64,000 bases of DNA, from contig NZ_JANAIE010000002.1 of NCBI RefSeq assembly GCF_029664245.1, positions 124,001 to 188,000 of the forward strand, in the 5' to 3' direction. This stretch comes from Profundicola chukchiensis. Its GTDB lineage: Bacteria; Bacteroidota; Bacteroidia; Flavobacteriales; Weeksellaceae. Positions 36,831 to 44,994 of this stretch are shown here, one piece after another; the stretch's first letter is position 1; every line of letters starts with the position of its first letter. The notes below the pieces were generated by a model. It did no database searches. It worked only from the letters and a program-made list of their open reading frames with translations, and was not told the origin of the DNA. The position numbers were made by a program, and so were the translations under genes.

Positions 36831-37898
36831 ATGATCAACGTTACCAAAACTTATCTTCCCCCAATGGAAGAATACACTTCTTATCTACAGCGTGCTTATG
36901 ATAAGGTATGGCTGACCAATCGTGGTGAATTGGTGAAAGAGTTAGAAGATAAACTTAAATCCTTTTTAGGTGTTAACCACCTAACTTTAACGACCAATGG
37001 TACCTTACCAATTCAAATTGCTATTAAAGCTTTAGATTTAAAAGGGGAAATCATCACGACGCCATTTTCTTATGTGGCTACTACTTCGGCCATTGCTTGG
37101 GAAAACTGCACCCCTGTATTTGTTGATATAGAGGAAGATTATTTAACCATTGACCCAACAAAAATAGAAGAAGCTATTACCGACAAAACATCGGCTATTT
37201 TAGCTACACACGTGTTTGGAAATCCATGTGATGTGGAAGCTATTGAAGCCATTGCAAACAAACATAATTTAAAAGTTATTTATGATGCAGCTCATTGTTT
37301 TGGGGTAAATTATAAAGGTCAAAGTATATTTAACTATGGGGATGTAAGCACCTGCTCTTTTCATGCAACTAAAATTTTCCACACAGGTGAAGGAGGCTGT
37401 TTTATAACTAATGATTCAGAGTTACATCATAAACTATTCTATCATCATAATTTTGGGCATAAAACTCCAACCAGCTTTCATGGCGTAGGTACGAATGCAA
37501 AAATGAGTGAATTACAAGCTGCTATGGGCTTAGCTGTTTTTGATCATATAAATGAGATTATTGAACATCGTAAAAAAGCAGTTGAAAAATATGATGAACT
37601 TTTAGATCAAACTTCTCTAAAAAGATTAAAGATAAGACCTGGAACTGAATGGAATTACCACTATTATCCAATTATTTTTAACTCTGAGGAGCAACTGTTA
37701 AAAGTAATGGAAGCTATGAATTCTGAAAATATTTTCCCTAGAAGATATTTCTATCCTAGCTTAAATACACTTAATTATGTGAATAGAAATGAAATGGAAA
37801 TCTCGGAGTCAATTGCAAAAAGAATTTTATGCCTTCCTCTTTCAGCTGAAATTTCATATTCTGAAATAGAATTAATTGCTGGTTTTCTAAAACCTTAA
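36831..37898 (+). CDS. DegT/DnrJ-family 4-keto-sugar aminotransferase, VioA-like
   Basis: The 355-residue PLP enzyme starts INVTKTYLPPMEEYTSYLQR and has LTTNGTLPIQIAIKAL for phosphate binding. IYDAAHCFGVNYKG holds the PLP aspartate and CSFHATKIFHTGEGGCF the Schiff-base lysine. It is most like VioA-type enzymes that turn dTDP-4-keto-6-deoxyglucose into a 4-amino-4,6-dideoxyhexose; WecE or FdtB-type activity cannot be excluded by eye. rfbA just upstream and the WecF-like transferase at 26532 fit a dTDP-4-amino sugar pathway. Confidence 0.82.
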   Translation: MINVTKTYLPPMEEYTSYLQRAYDKVWLTNRGELVKELEDKLKSFLGVNHLTLTTNGTLPIQIAIKALDLKGEIITTPFSYVATTSAIAWENCTPVFVDIEEDYLTIDPTKIEEAITDKTSAILATHVFGNPCDVEAIEAIANKHNLKVIYDAAHCFGVNYKGQSIFNYGDVSTCSFHATKIFHTGEGGCFITNDSELHHKLFYHHNFGHKTPTSFHGVGTNAKMSELQAAMGLAVFDHINEIIEHRKKAVEKYDELLDQTSLKRLKIRPGTEWNYHYYPIIFNSEEQLLKVMEAMNSENIFPRRYFYPSLNTLNYVNRNEMEISESIAKRILCLPLSAEISYSEIELIAGFLKP

Positions 37899-37903
37899 AC
37901 ATT

Positions 37904-39094
37904 TTGAAAAAAAAGATTTTAATCCTAGGCGGCTCATATGCTCAATTACCTTTTATTAAAGAGGCTAAAGCAAGGAATTATTATATAATTTTAATAGACT
38001 ATCTGGAAAACAACCCGGGTCAAGAATTTGCTGATGAATACTATAGTTTAAGCACTACCGATAAAAATGCGGTTTTAAAATTAGCTATAAAAATTAAACC
38101 TGATATTATCTATTCCTATGCGTCAGATCCAGCAGCTCCTACCGTAGCTTATGTTGCCAATAAATTAGGCTTAAAATATGCTAACAATCCAACCTCTGTG
38201 GATATTTTAGGGGAAAAAAATAAATTCAAGGAATTTTTAAGATTAAATAATTTCAATGTCCCTAATTTTATTACTATTAATCTAGATAGTGATAATATTG
38301 ATAAATTAGAGGTTTTAGATTTGCCTTTTATCATAAAGCCTACGGATTCATCTGGAAGTAAAGGAGTTAACCTGATAACAAGTTATGAGGAAATTAAAAA
38401 AGCTGTAAAACACGCTCAATCATTTAGTAGAAATAATATCTTGATTGCAGAGGAATACATTGATACAAATTGGCAACAAATTCATGGAGATATGTTCATA
38501 GAAAACGGCGAAATTATTTTCAGCCATTTAGGAGATCATCACTTCGATATAAATCAAAATTCATTTGTCCCCTTTTCAACATCTTGGCCCTCTAAATATT
38601 CCAATAAACTTATAGAAAAAGTTAATTCTGAAGTTCAAAAAGTCTTAAACCTTTTAGAATACAAGAATGGCCCTATTAATGTAGAAGCTCGAATAAAAAA
38701 TGAAAAAGTTTATATAATGGAATTAGGACCTAGAAATGGTGGAAATTTTGTTCCCATAATTTCAAAAATATCCACTGAATTTGATATGATTGAGGGCTTA
38801 TTTAATCAATTTGAAGGCATTACTAATACAGTTCCCTCAACTACGACAAAACCATCATGCTATTACGTACTGCGTTCTTTTAAACCTGGGCTTTTAAAAA
38901 AAATAAATATATCAAAGGAATTGGATGCGAAAATTGAAAAATCATATATTTATAAAAAGGTAGGTGAGCAAATTAATTCATTTTCAGGAGCAAATGAAGC
39001 CATAGGGGTTTTTCTGATGACCTTCGATAATATAAAAGAAATGAACAACTTTTATGAGAAGGACTCGGATTTAATATCAATTGAATTAGATTAA
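37904..39094 (+). CDS. ATP-grasp carboxylate-amine ligase-like protein
   Basis: The 396-residue protein has a pre-ATP-grasp domain (KILILGGSYAQLPFIKEAKA) and an ATP-grasp core from about 110. FIIKPTDSSGSKGVNLI supplies the ATP lysine and glycine loop. VEARIKNEKVYIMELGPRNG supplies metal-binding Glu and Asn. It resembles PurD/CARNS-like ligases more than the short ATP-grasp genes at 32299 and 44995. The start is TTG at 37904. It heads the tight cassette with a PLP enzyme, a NeuD homologue and CoA-ester enzymes; it could make an amide on a sugar or an acid precursor, but the substrate is unknown. Confidence 0.75.
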   Translation: MKKKILILGGSYAQLPFIKEAKARNYYIILIDYLENNPGQEFADEYYSLSTTDKNAVLKLAIKIKPDIIYSYASDPAAPTVAYVANKLGLKYANNPTSVDILGEKNKFKEFLRLNNFNVPNFITINLDSDNIDKLEVLDLPFIIKPTDSSGSKGVNLITSYEEIKKAVKHAQSFSRNNILIAEEYIDTNWQQIHGDMFIENGEIIFSHLGDHHFDINQNSFVPFSTSWPSKYSNKLIEKVNSEVQKVLNLLEYKNGPINVEARIKNEKVYIMELGPRNGGNFVPIISKISTEFDMIEGLFNQFEGITNTVPSTTTKPSCYYVLRSFKPGLLKKINISKELDAKIEKSYIYKKVGEQINSFSGANEAIGVFLMTFDNIKEMNNFYEKDSDLISIELD

Positions 39095-39095
39095 T

Positions 39096-40046
39096 ATGAA
39101 TGAAATTGGAGGCTTTTTTGGATTAGAGCTATCTTCGGGTAATGAATATCATAAAGGTGCTATTAGACTAAACACCGGAAGAAATGCATTTGAGTATATT
39201 TTAAAGGCAAAAAATTACAGTAAAGTGTATATGCCCTACTTCACTTGTAGCGTTATGTTAGAACCTATACATAAACTAGACTTGGATATTGAGTTCTATC
39301 ATGTTGATGCCGAATTTTACCCAAAATTTAACTTTGATAAAGTACAAGACAAGGAGGTTTTTCTTTACACTAATTATTTTGGCATATGCGATCACTTAGT
39401 TGAACGCGTAATGAAAAAGGTTATTAATTTAATTGTAGATAATTCACAAGCTTTCTATTCAAAACCAATTAATGGTATCGATACTTTTTATTCGGCAAGA
39501 AAGTTTTTTGGCGTACCTGATGGGGCCTATCTTTACACAGAAACTCTACTTGATCAAGAGCTTGAACAAGATACTTCCATTAATAGGTTTGAACATTTAA
39601 TTGGTAGAGTAGAAACTAATGCAAAATCGTACTATTCCAAATTTAAAGAAAGTGATAACTCATTAAAAAACCAACCTATCAAAACAATGTCTATAATAAC
39701 ACAGAAAATTTTAGACTCCTTAAATTATAAGAAAATAGCCAACGTACGTAGACAAAATTTTGAATTCTTTGAAAATATTTTAAAAGAATCAAATATGCTT
39801 AATTTTGATTTAAGTAAGGATAGCGTTCCAATGATATATCCCTATTTCGTAGATGAAGGCTACAGATTAAAAAATAAACTTATAGAAGAGAACATTTTTG
39901 TTGCAACTTATTGGCCTAATGTATTAAAATGGACCACGCCTGATACATTTGAATTCAATTTAACTCAAAACTTACTTTCTTTACCAATAGATCAAAGGTA
40001 TGACTCAACAGAATTACTGCAAATTAAAAAAAATCTAAAAGAATGA
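39096..40046 (+). CDS. Diverged DegT-like PLP-dependent enzyme
   Basis: The 316-residue protein aligns by eye with the aminotransferase fold. RLNTGRNAFEYILKA is the phosphate-binding turn, LIVDNSQAFYSKP has the PLP aspartate, and FYSARKFFGVPDGAYLY has the lysine. Sequence between these points is unlike standard sugar aminotransferases, so its substrate may differ. It is one base after the ATP-grasp stop and overlaps the next small gene by four bases, so it is part of one cassette. Confidence 0.65.
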   Translation: MNEIGGFFGLELSSGNEYHKGAIRLNTGRNAFEYILKAKNYSKVYMPYFTCSVMLEPIHKLDLDIEFYHVDAEFYPKFNFDKVQDKEVFLYTNYFGICDHLVERVMKKVINLIVDNSQAFYSKPINGIDTFYSARKFFGVPDGAYLYTETLLDQELEQDTSINRFEHLIGRVETNAKSYYSKFKESDNSLKNQPIKTMSIITQKILDSLNYKKIANVRRQNFEFFENILKESNMLNFDLSKDSVPMIYPYFVDEGYRLKNKLIEENIFVATYWPNVLKWTTPDTFEFNLTQNLLSLPIDQRYDSTELLQIKKNLKE

Positions 40047-40267
40047 TAATCGAAAAACCCTATATAGATGTTAGAGAAAATGAAACTTACCTAATCGCGA
40101 ATATTATCGACGAGGTAAACAACCTTGAAAAAGAAATTTATGATCTTGCTATTGACACTCAATTTAGTTTTCCAAATGAGGTTAAGACTAAAATACAAAA
40201 ATATAAGTTGAAAGAGATATATATTGGTCTTAAAATAAGGCTTTATAACCTTATCAAAAGCAATTAA
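40043..40267 (+). CDS. Small protein of unknown function
   Basis: A 74-residue acidic/basic mixed protein (MIIEKPYIDVRENETYLIAN...). It has no hydrophobic segment, Cys pair or motif that I know. It is kept as a gene because its ATG overlaps the PLP gene stop (ATGA) and the next gene starts ten bases after it. A carrier or accessory subunit is conceivable, but there is no DSL-type serine for phosphopantetheine, so an acyl-carrier role is not supported. Confidence 0.5.
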   Translation: MIIEKPYIDVRENETYLIANIIDEVNNLEKEIYDLAIDTQFSFPNEVKTKIQKYKLKEIYIGLKIRLYNLIKSN

Positions 40268-40277
40268 ATATTTACAT

Positions 40278-40931
40278 ATGAAAAAGATAATTATTATTGG
40301 AGGAAAAGGGACCCCCGTGGTAATCGCTGAACAAATTCAAAATGCAATAGATAAATTCCAAATGGATTTGGAAATACTTGGTTTTGCATTTGATGATGAA
40401 TCTTTTGGAAAAGAAATTAATGGTTATCCAATATTAGAAAAGACTTACAATGTATATGAAAAATATAAGGATCATAAAGATGTTTATTTTATCTTCTCTC
40501 TCTACCGTAGTGATGTGATTAAAGAACGTATTGCTTTACGCAACAGCTATGGTATTCCTTTAGATCGATATATTAATTTTATTCATCCCTTAGCGACAGT
40601 TGCCCAAAGTGCCAAATTAGGATACGGAAATATTATCTTAGCAAATGTTGTTATCAACCCAAATGTGATTTTAGGTAATTTCAACACTTTTAATTCGAAT
40701 GCTCTAGTTGGACACGATACTATAATGGGTAATAGTAACTTTTTGGCTGGACATTCAATTATTGGAAGTAATCTAAAAATAGGTAACGGTAATTTTTTTG
40801 GATTAAATTCTTCCTCCAAAAATTTTGTAGAAATTAAAGACTATAACATAATTGGTATGGCAGCAAATGTCGTAAAGGATGTTGAGTCTAATCAGATCTT
40901 AATAGGCAATCCTGCAAAACCTTTAAAATAA
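40278..40931 (+). CDS. NeuD-family acyltransferase (hexapeptide repeat)
   Basis: The 217-residue protein has a nucleotide-binding-like start (KKIIIIGGKGTPVVIAEQIQ) and a left-handed beta-helix from about residue 105 to LIGNPAKPLK. Asn-rich turns (GNFNTFNSNALVGHDTIMGN) mark the coil, with the His of VGHD as candidate base. It should move an acyl group from CoA to a sugar amine or hydroxyl. Its position next to CoA-ester enzymes suggests the donor might not be plain acetyl-CoA; that is inference only. Confidence 0.78.
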   Translation: MKKIIIIGGKGTPVVIAEQIQNAIDKFQMDLEILGFAFDDESFGKEINGYPILEKTYNVYEKYKDHKDVYFIFSLYRSDVIKERIALRNSYGIPLDRYINFIHPLATVAQSAKLGYGNIILANVVINPNVILGNFNTFNSNALVGHDTIMGNSNFLAGHSIIGSNLKIGNGNFFGLNSSSKNFVEIKDYNIIGMAANVVKDVESNQILIGNPAKPLK

Positions 40932-40984
40932 ACTTACAAATAAAATATCGTTAATGCTTAATTTCAAATAATTCACAATTGCAT

Positions 40985-41812
40985 ATGGATACTTTTTTCT
41001 TTATACCTGCGTCTAAACATCACAAAATTGATGATATATTAAAATTGGGTGTTGAACATATAATTATTGATTTTGAGGATTCAGTATTAGAAAAAGACAG
41101 ATTATTATTATTTGAAGAAATCAAAACTCATCCTCTTTTTAAAAGTTTTTGGTACAGGATTCCATTTAGAAGCGATTTCAAAGACACTATTGATTTAACC
41201 TTCCTAAAGCTATTTCAAGATAATGAAATAGCAAATTTCGTTTTCCCAAAATTAAAAGACCTTGAAGAAGTAATTAGCATTAATAATTTTAATCTACATA
41301 AAACATCATGTATATTATTAGTTGAACATCCTAGATTATTATTTGATTTAGAACAAATTCTGAGGAGTAATCTTGATAAATTGGAAATTACGGGTATAGG
41401 ATTAGGCTCACATGATTTAACAAGTGTTATGAACACTTTAAATAATGAGCGTGTATTAAATTACCCTAAATCATACCTTTCTTATTTATCCAAAGCTTTT
41501 GGTATTATTAATATCGATGTTGCATCCATGGAGTTAAAAGATTTCACTAAATTTAGTGAAGAATTAGAAATAGCACATGAATTTGCATGTGAAGCTAAGT
41601 TTTTAATTCATCCAATTCAATTGGAATGGATGAAGTCTATCTCATCCAAGTCTCAGATTGAAATAGAGTGGGCAGAAACTATCATTAATGCGCTTCCTCA
41701 GAATGTCAATCCAGAAGAAATTGAACCATTCGTGCTTCAAGGTAAAATTATAGAAAAAATGCATATAATAAATGCGTTAAATACGTTAAAAGAAAATAAA
41801 GATGGAAAGTAA
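40985..41812 (+). CDS. CitE/HpcH-like CoA-ester lyase or aldolase, copy 1 (diverged)
   Basis: The 275-residue TIM-barrel protein follows the CitE/HpcH plan: VEHIIIDFEDSVLEKDR (metal/substrate Asp), WYRIPF for the Arg strand, LLVEHPRLLFDLEQIL for the Glu, GIGLGSHDLTSVM, and FLIHPIQLEWM at the end. It is shorter and more diverged than the second copy at 42261. CitE-like enzymes cleave or form CoA esters such as citryl-, malyl- or methylmalyl-CoA. ATG 40985 is preferred to the TTG two codons earlier. It overlaps the MaoC-like gene by 11 bases. Confidence 0.75.
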   Translation: MDTFFFIPASKHHKIDDILKLGVEHIIIDFEDSVLEKDRLLLFEEIKTHPLFKSFWYRIPFRSDFKDTIDLTFLKLFQDNEIANFVFPKLKDLEEVISINNFNLHKTSCILLVEHPRLLFDLEQILRSNLDKLEITGIGLGSHDLTSVMNTLNNERVLNYPKSYLSYLSKAFGIINIDVASMELKDFTKFSEELEIAHEFACEAKFLIHPIQLEWMKSISSKSQIEIEWAETIINALPQNVNPEEIEPFVLQGKIIEKMHIINALNTLKENKDGK

Positions 41813-42257
41813 ATTTGGTAATTATTTAGAGGACTTTAATGTGGGTGATACTATTCAGCATGCGTTATCAAAAACCATATTCGAAAGCGACAATAACCTT
41901 TTTAGTTTATTGACGATGAACCATCATCCTGTACATCTAAATAATGATTTTGTGAAAGGCCACCAGCATGGTCAAATCTTAGTTGTTGGTACTTTAGTTT
42001 TCAGTTTAGCCGTAGGAATTACAGTCGGTGATATCAGTGGTAAAGCTATTGCTAATTTAGAGTACGAATCTATTAAACACTTAAATCCTGTATTTATTAA
42101 TGATACAATATATGTGAGAACAAAAATATTGGACAAAAGAGAATCTAAATCTAAAAGTGATAGAGGGATAATTTATGTTGAAAGCATTGCATACAATCAA
42201 GACGGAATTGACGTATTAAGTTTTCGTCGAAAAGTACTTATACCTAAAAAACCATAA
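41802..42257 (+). CDS. MaoC-like hotdog-fold dehydratase/hydratase
   Basis: The 151-residue protein starts FGNYLEDFNVGDTIQHALSK and has TMNHHPVHLNNDFVKGHQHG, the hydratase motif normally written DxNPxHxD. Here Asp is replaced by Asn, but the His is kept. GQILVVGTLVFSLAVGITVG and LNPVFINDTIYVRTKIL complete the fold. Relatives hydrate enoyl-CoAs such as mesaconyl-CoA. It sits between two CitE-like genes, the combination found in mesaconyl/methylmalyl-CoA chemistry, which is unusual in a polysaccharide locus. Confidence 0.82.
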   Translation: MESKFGNYLEDFNVGDTIQHALSKTIFESDNNLFSLLTMNHHPVHLNNDFVKGHQHGQILVVGTLVFSLAVGITVGDISGKAIANLEYESIKHLNPVFINDTIYVRTKILDKRESKSKSDRGIIYVESIAYNQDGIDVLSFRRKVLIPKKP

Positions 42258-42260
42258 ACT

Positions 42261-43148
42261 ATGAAAAATCAACTTTTTAGAAGCCTATTATTTGTTCCTA
42301 GTCATAATGAAAAACTAATGACAAGTGCATCGAATTCCGATGCAGATATATTATTATTAGATATAGAAGATTCTGTTCAACCAACTTCCAATAAAGAAGT
42401 TGCTAGAAATACAGTGTTAAAATACCTAAAGGAAGGACATTTTGAAAATAAGATTCTATTTCCAAGGATTAATGATAGAGAAAGTGGTCAATTGCTGAAA
42501 GATGTTTTAGCTCTCACCACTGACGGAATAGCTGGCTTTATGTATCCTAAAGCTAAAAAAGGTGAAGACATCTACTTTTTTGACAAGCTTCTAGAAACCG
42601 TCGAATACGAAAAAGGAATCGAAAAAGGAACATTTAAAATTATCCCTCTTATAGAAACAGCATCAGCTGTGTTAAATGTAGAGGAGATTTGTAGAGCCTC
42701 TTCTCGAGTAGTTGCAATTGCTTTTGGCTCAGAGGATTTCATTACTGATTTAGAAGGGATTCATGATTATGAACACACTAGTCTTTCAACTCCTAGAGCA
42801 ATAATAGCCATGGGTGCTCGTGCTGCTGGAGTCATTCCGATTGATACAGTTCATATTAGGGTTCATGATTTGGAAGATTTAGAAAAAAACCTAATCATAT
42901 CTAAGAATTTAGGTTTCGAAGGTATGTTAGTTTTACACCCCAAGGAACTCCCATTAGTTCATCAATACTTTTCGCCTTCCATTCAAGAAGTTAATGATGC
43001 TAAAGAAATGCTTAAATTAGCAGAAGAAGCTGAAAAGTCAGGGGTTGGTGTTGCGATTAAAAATGGTAAGTTTATAGGCCCACCAATGATAAAAAACGCA
43101 CAAAAGATTTTATATAAACACAAGCTAATTGAGGATAAAGAATCCTAA
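42261..43148 (+). CDS. CitE/HpcH-like CoA-ester lyase, copy 2
   Basis: The 295-residue protein is a full CitE-family member. FRSLLFVPSHNEKLMTSA begins it, ADILLLDIEDSVQPTSNK has the Asp/Glu pair, ILFPRIND the arginine, IPLIETASAVLNVEEI the metal Glu, AIAFGSEDFITDLEG the next acid, and MLVLHPKELPLVHQYFSP the C-terminal lid. Reactions in the family include malyl-CoA and beta-methylmalyl-CoA cleavage or formation. It follows the MaoC-like gene by three bases. The product may be a hydroxy-dicarboxylic CoA ester used to decorate the glycan; this is inference. Confidence 0.85.
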   Translation: MKNQLFRSLLFVPSHNEKLMTSASNSDADILLLDIEDSVQPTSNKEVARNTVLKYLKEGHFENKILFPRINDRESGQLLKDVLALTTDGIAGFMYPKAKKGEDIYFFDKLLETVEYEKGIEKGTFKIIPLIETASAVLNVEEICRASSRVVAIAFGSEDFITDLEGIHDYEHTSLSTPRAIIAMGARAAGVIPIDTVHIRVHDLEDLEKNLIISKNLGFEGMLVLHPKELPLVHQYFSPSIQEVNDAKEMLKLAEEAEKSGVGVAIKNGKFIGPPMIKNAQKILYKHKLIEDKES

Positions 43149-43162
43149 GAATACATAAATAC

Positions 43163-44125
43163 ATGGTCAACTTAAAAGAACCAATAGCAATATCAGAACA
43201 AAATTGGGATGATAACATATCTCCTTTGGTTAGTATTCAATGTATAACTTATAATCATGAAAAGTACATAAAAGATGCTATCGAGGGATTTCTTATGCAA
43301 AAAACAAATTTTCCAGTAGAAATTCTTATTCATGACGACGCCTCAACCGATAGAACTGCTGAAATAATTAGGGAATATGAATTGAGGTATCCTAATTTAT
43401 TTAAGCCTATATATCAAGTAGAGAATCAGTATTCGAAGAAAAAAGGAGTTATAACTCGTATTCAAAATGAAAGAGCTAAAGGAAAATATATTGCTAAATG
43501 TGAAGGTGATGATTATTGGACAGACCCATTAAAATTGCAAAAGCAGGTTGCTTTTCTCGAAGAAAATCCAGAATATGTATTATCATGTCATAATTACCAA
43601 ATTCTTGATTTTGACGGAAAAAGTCTCAGAAAAGAATACGAGCATAAATTCGTGAATAATAAGGAATCAATAGATATCGATGAAGAAGTGTTCTTAAATC
43701 ATTGGATTACTAAAACGTTAAGCGTTGTTTTAATAAATGATCCTAAAATATTTAATGAAAATTCAAAAATAAAAAATCAGCGAGATTTAACTTTGTTCTA
43801 TACCTTTATAAAAAATGGTAAAGGGATTTTTCATAATTTTTATGGAGGAGTTTACAGAAAACAGAAAGGAGGAGTTCACTCATCTAATTCTGCCTTACAA
43901 GCTGAAAAGGAAACTTTAAAAATTTTAGAGGAATTAAATTTCATTTATAATACTAAAGCATTGCAAAAGAAAATTCAATTTGTAAAGCGAAATATTATAT
44001 ATTATAATTTTAAAAGTTCAGACTCTAAGTCGATACCTTTAAGAGAGATAAGAAATTTAAAAATTTCATTAAAAGAAAAATTTATATTATTGGGTATTTT
44101 AATATATAACAAACTTAAAATCTAA
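43163..44125 (+). CDS. Glycosyltransferase family 2
   Basis: The 320-residue GT-A enzyme has VSIQCITYNHEKYIKDAIEG at the N-terminus, LIHDDASTDRTAEIIREYE for the nucleotide loop and KCEGDDYWTDPLKLQKQV, whose DD is the metal-binding DXD-type motif. It is the ordinary inverting GT2 type used in repeat-unit assembly; donor unknown. It closes the cassette that starts at rfbA; a 422-base gap follows. Confidence 0.9.
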   Translation: MVNLKEPIAISEQNWDDNISPLVSIQCITYNHEKYIKDAIEGFLMQKTNFPVEILIHDDASTDRTAEIIREYELRYPNLFKPIYQVENQYSKKKGVITRIQNERAKGKYIAKCEGDDYWTDPLKLQKQVAFLEENPEYVLSCHNYQILDFDGKSLRKEYEHKFVNNKESIDIDEEVFLNHWITKTLSVVLINDPKIFNENSKIKNQRDLTLFYTFIKNGKGIFHNFYGGVYRKQKGGVHSSNSALQAEKETLKILEELNFIYNTKALQKKIQFVKRNIIYYNFKSSDSKSIPLREIRNLKISLKEKFILLGILIYNKLKI

Positions 44126-44547
44126 AATACTTAAAATTTTAAAGTTCTTTCATTTTAGTTTATTCAAAATAGATACAAAAATCTAACGAATATCTTCATT
44201 TACAAACGAAGCTGTAATATATTTTCAAAAACTCAGATCTTATAATATAGAAAAAGCATTTGGATGCCTTTAAGAATAACCTTTATTTATAAAAAACCTA
44301 TTTTCAATCGATAAAATAAAAATCAGATCCCATAAATTACTCAGATAAAAATTATATTAAATTATATAATAAAATTGACTTTTTCTAAATTTTCACTGAT
44401 GAAATTCGAAGATTAGACAACTTTATCTGTTTTCCTTTAAGCATTTTGTTAAACTTTAATTAATAAAACTTATACGCTTTTAAAAGTTTAGGTAATGCAA
44501 TTAAAAGGTTGTAAAATCCTATATTTGTTTTTTAAACATACTAATCA
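44126..44547 (+). other. AT-rich gene-free gap
   Basis: 422 bases of very AT-rich sequence between the GT2 gene and the chimeric pseudogene. Apart from the -7 box at 44520 and the start of the direct repeat at 44532, I see no gene, hairpin or remnant. Confidence 0.55.
44520..44527 (+). promoter_or_regulatory. -7 promoter element before the chimeric gene
   Basis: TATATTTG matches TAnnTTTG and ends 20 bases before the ATG at 44548. The equivalent element before the intact epimerase (47764) has the same spacing but a different sequence, and lies outside the direct repeat. Confidence 0.5.
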
Positions 44548-44878
44548 ATGAAAAACAAAGTTTTAATTACAGGTGGAGCAGGATTTATCGGCTCTAATTT
44601 AGCATTAAGATTAATCGATAAGGGATATGAAATTACAGTTTTAGACAATCTATCACCACAAATCCATGGTGAAGATCAAAACTCTAGTTTATATAACTCC
44701 ATTAAAGACAAAGTTACTTTCATTCAAGGTGATGTTAGGTATAGAGAAGATTGGGAAAAAGCCTTAAAAGGCCAGCATAAAGTAATTCATTTGGCTGCTG
44801 AAACTGGTACAGGTCAGTCTATGTATGACGTTCAAAAATATATTGATGTCAATTGTTATGGAACGGGTATCTTTTTAG
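44532..44878 (+). repeat. 347-base direct repeat, copy 1
   Basis: Shared with 47776-48122 at a constant offset of 3,244 bases. I count about 14 differences by eye, so about 96% identity. It spans 16 bases of leader plus the first 110 codons of the epimerase and ends abruptly after GGTATCTTTTTAG. Confidence 0.9.
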
Positions 44879-44993
44879 GTGATACTACTATCGAAAATGG
44901 CGCTGAGATTTCCGCAAACAGTGTAGTAAAAAGATTTGTTCAAGAAACTCTACATTTGGAGGAAACCCAGCTAAAATAATTAAACAATTCTAA
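44548..44993 (+). pseudogene. Chimera: epimerase N-terminus fused to acyltransferase C-terminus, frameshifted
   Basis: Codons 1-110 repeat the NAD-binding half of the epimerase at 47792 ([20 protein letters not shown]). From base 44879 the sequence changes to the end of a hexapeptide acyltransferase: GDTTIENGAEISANSVV. The expected tail GGNPAKIIKQF is encoded at 44958-44990 but in another frame, with its stop at 44991-44993, so a frameshift lies shortly before it. Read straight through, a 143-residue product without the catalytic YxxxK results. Neither enzyme can be functional. It looks like a recombination junction that was then damaged. Confidence 0.85.
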
Positions 44994-44994
44994 A

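Noticed and set aside
40043-40267. Acyl carrier protein
   Set aside because: The size fits, but there is no DSL-type phosphopantetheine serine and the charge pattern is wrong.
44548-44979. A functional small SDR protein
   Set aside because: It lacks the catalytic YxxxK half and ends in the frameshifted remains of an acyltransferase, so it is listed as a pseudogene.
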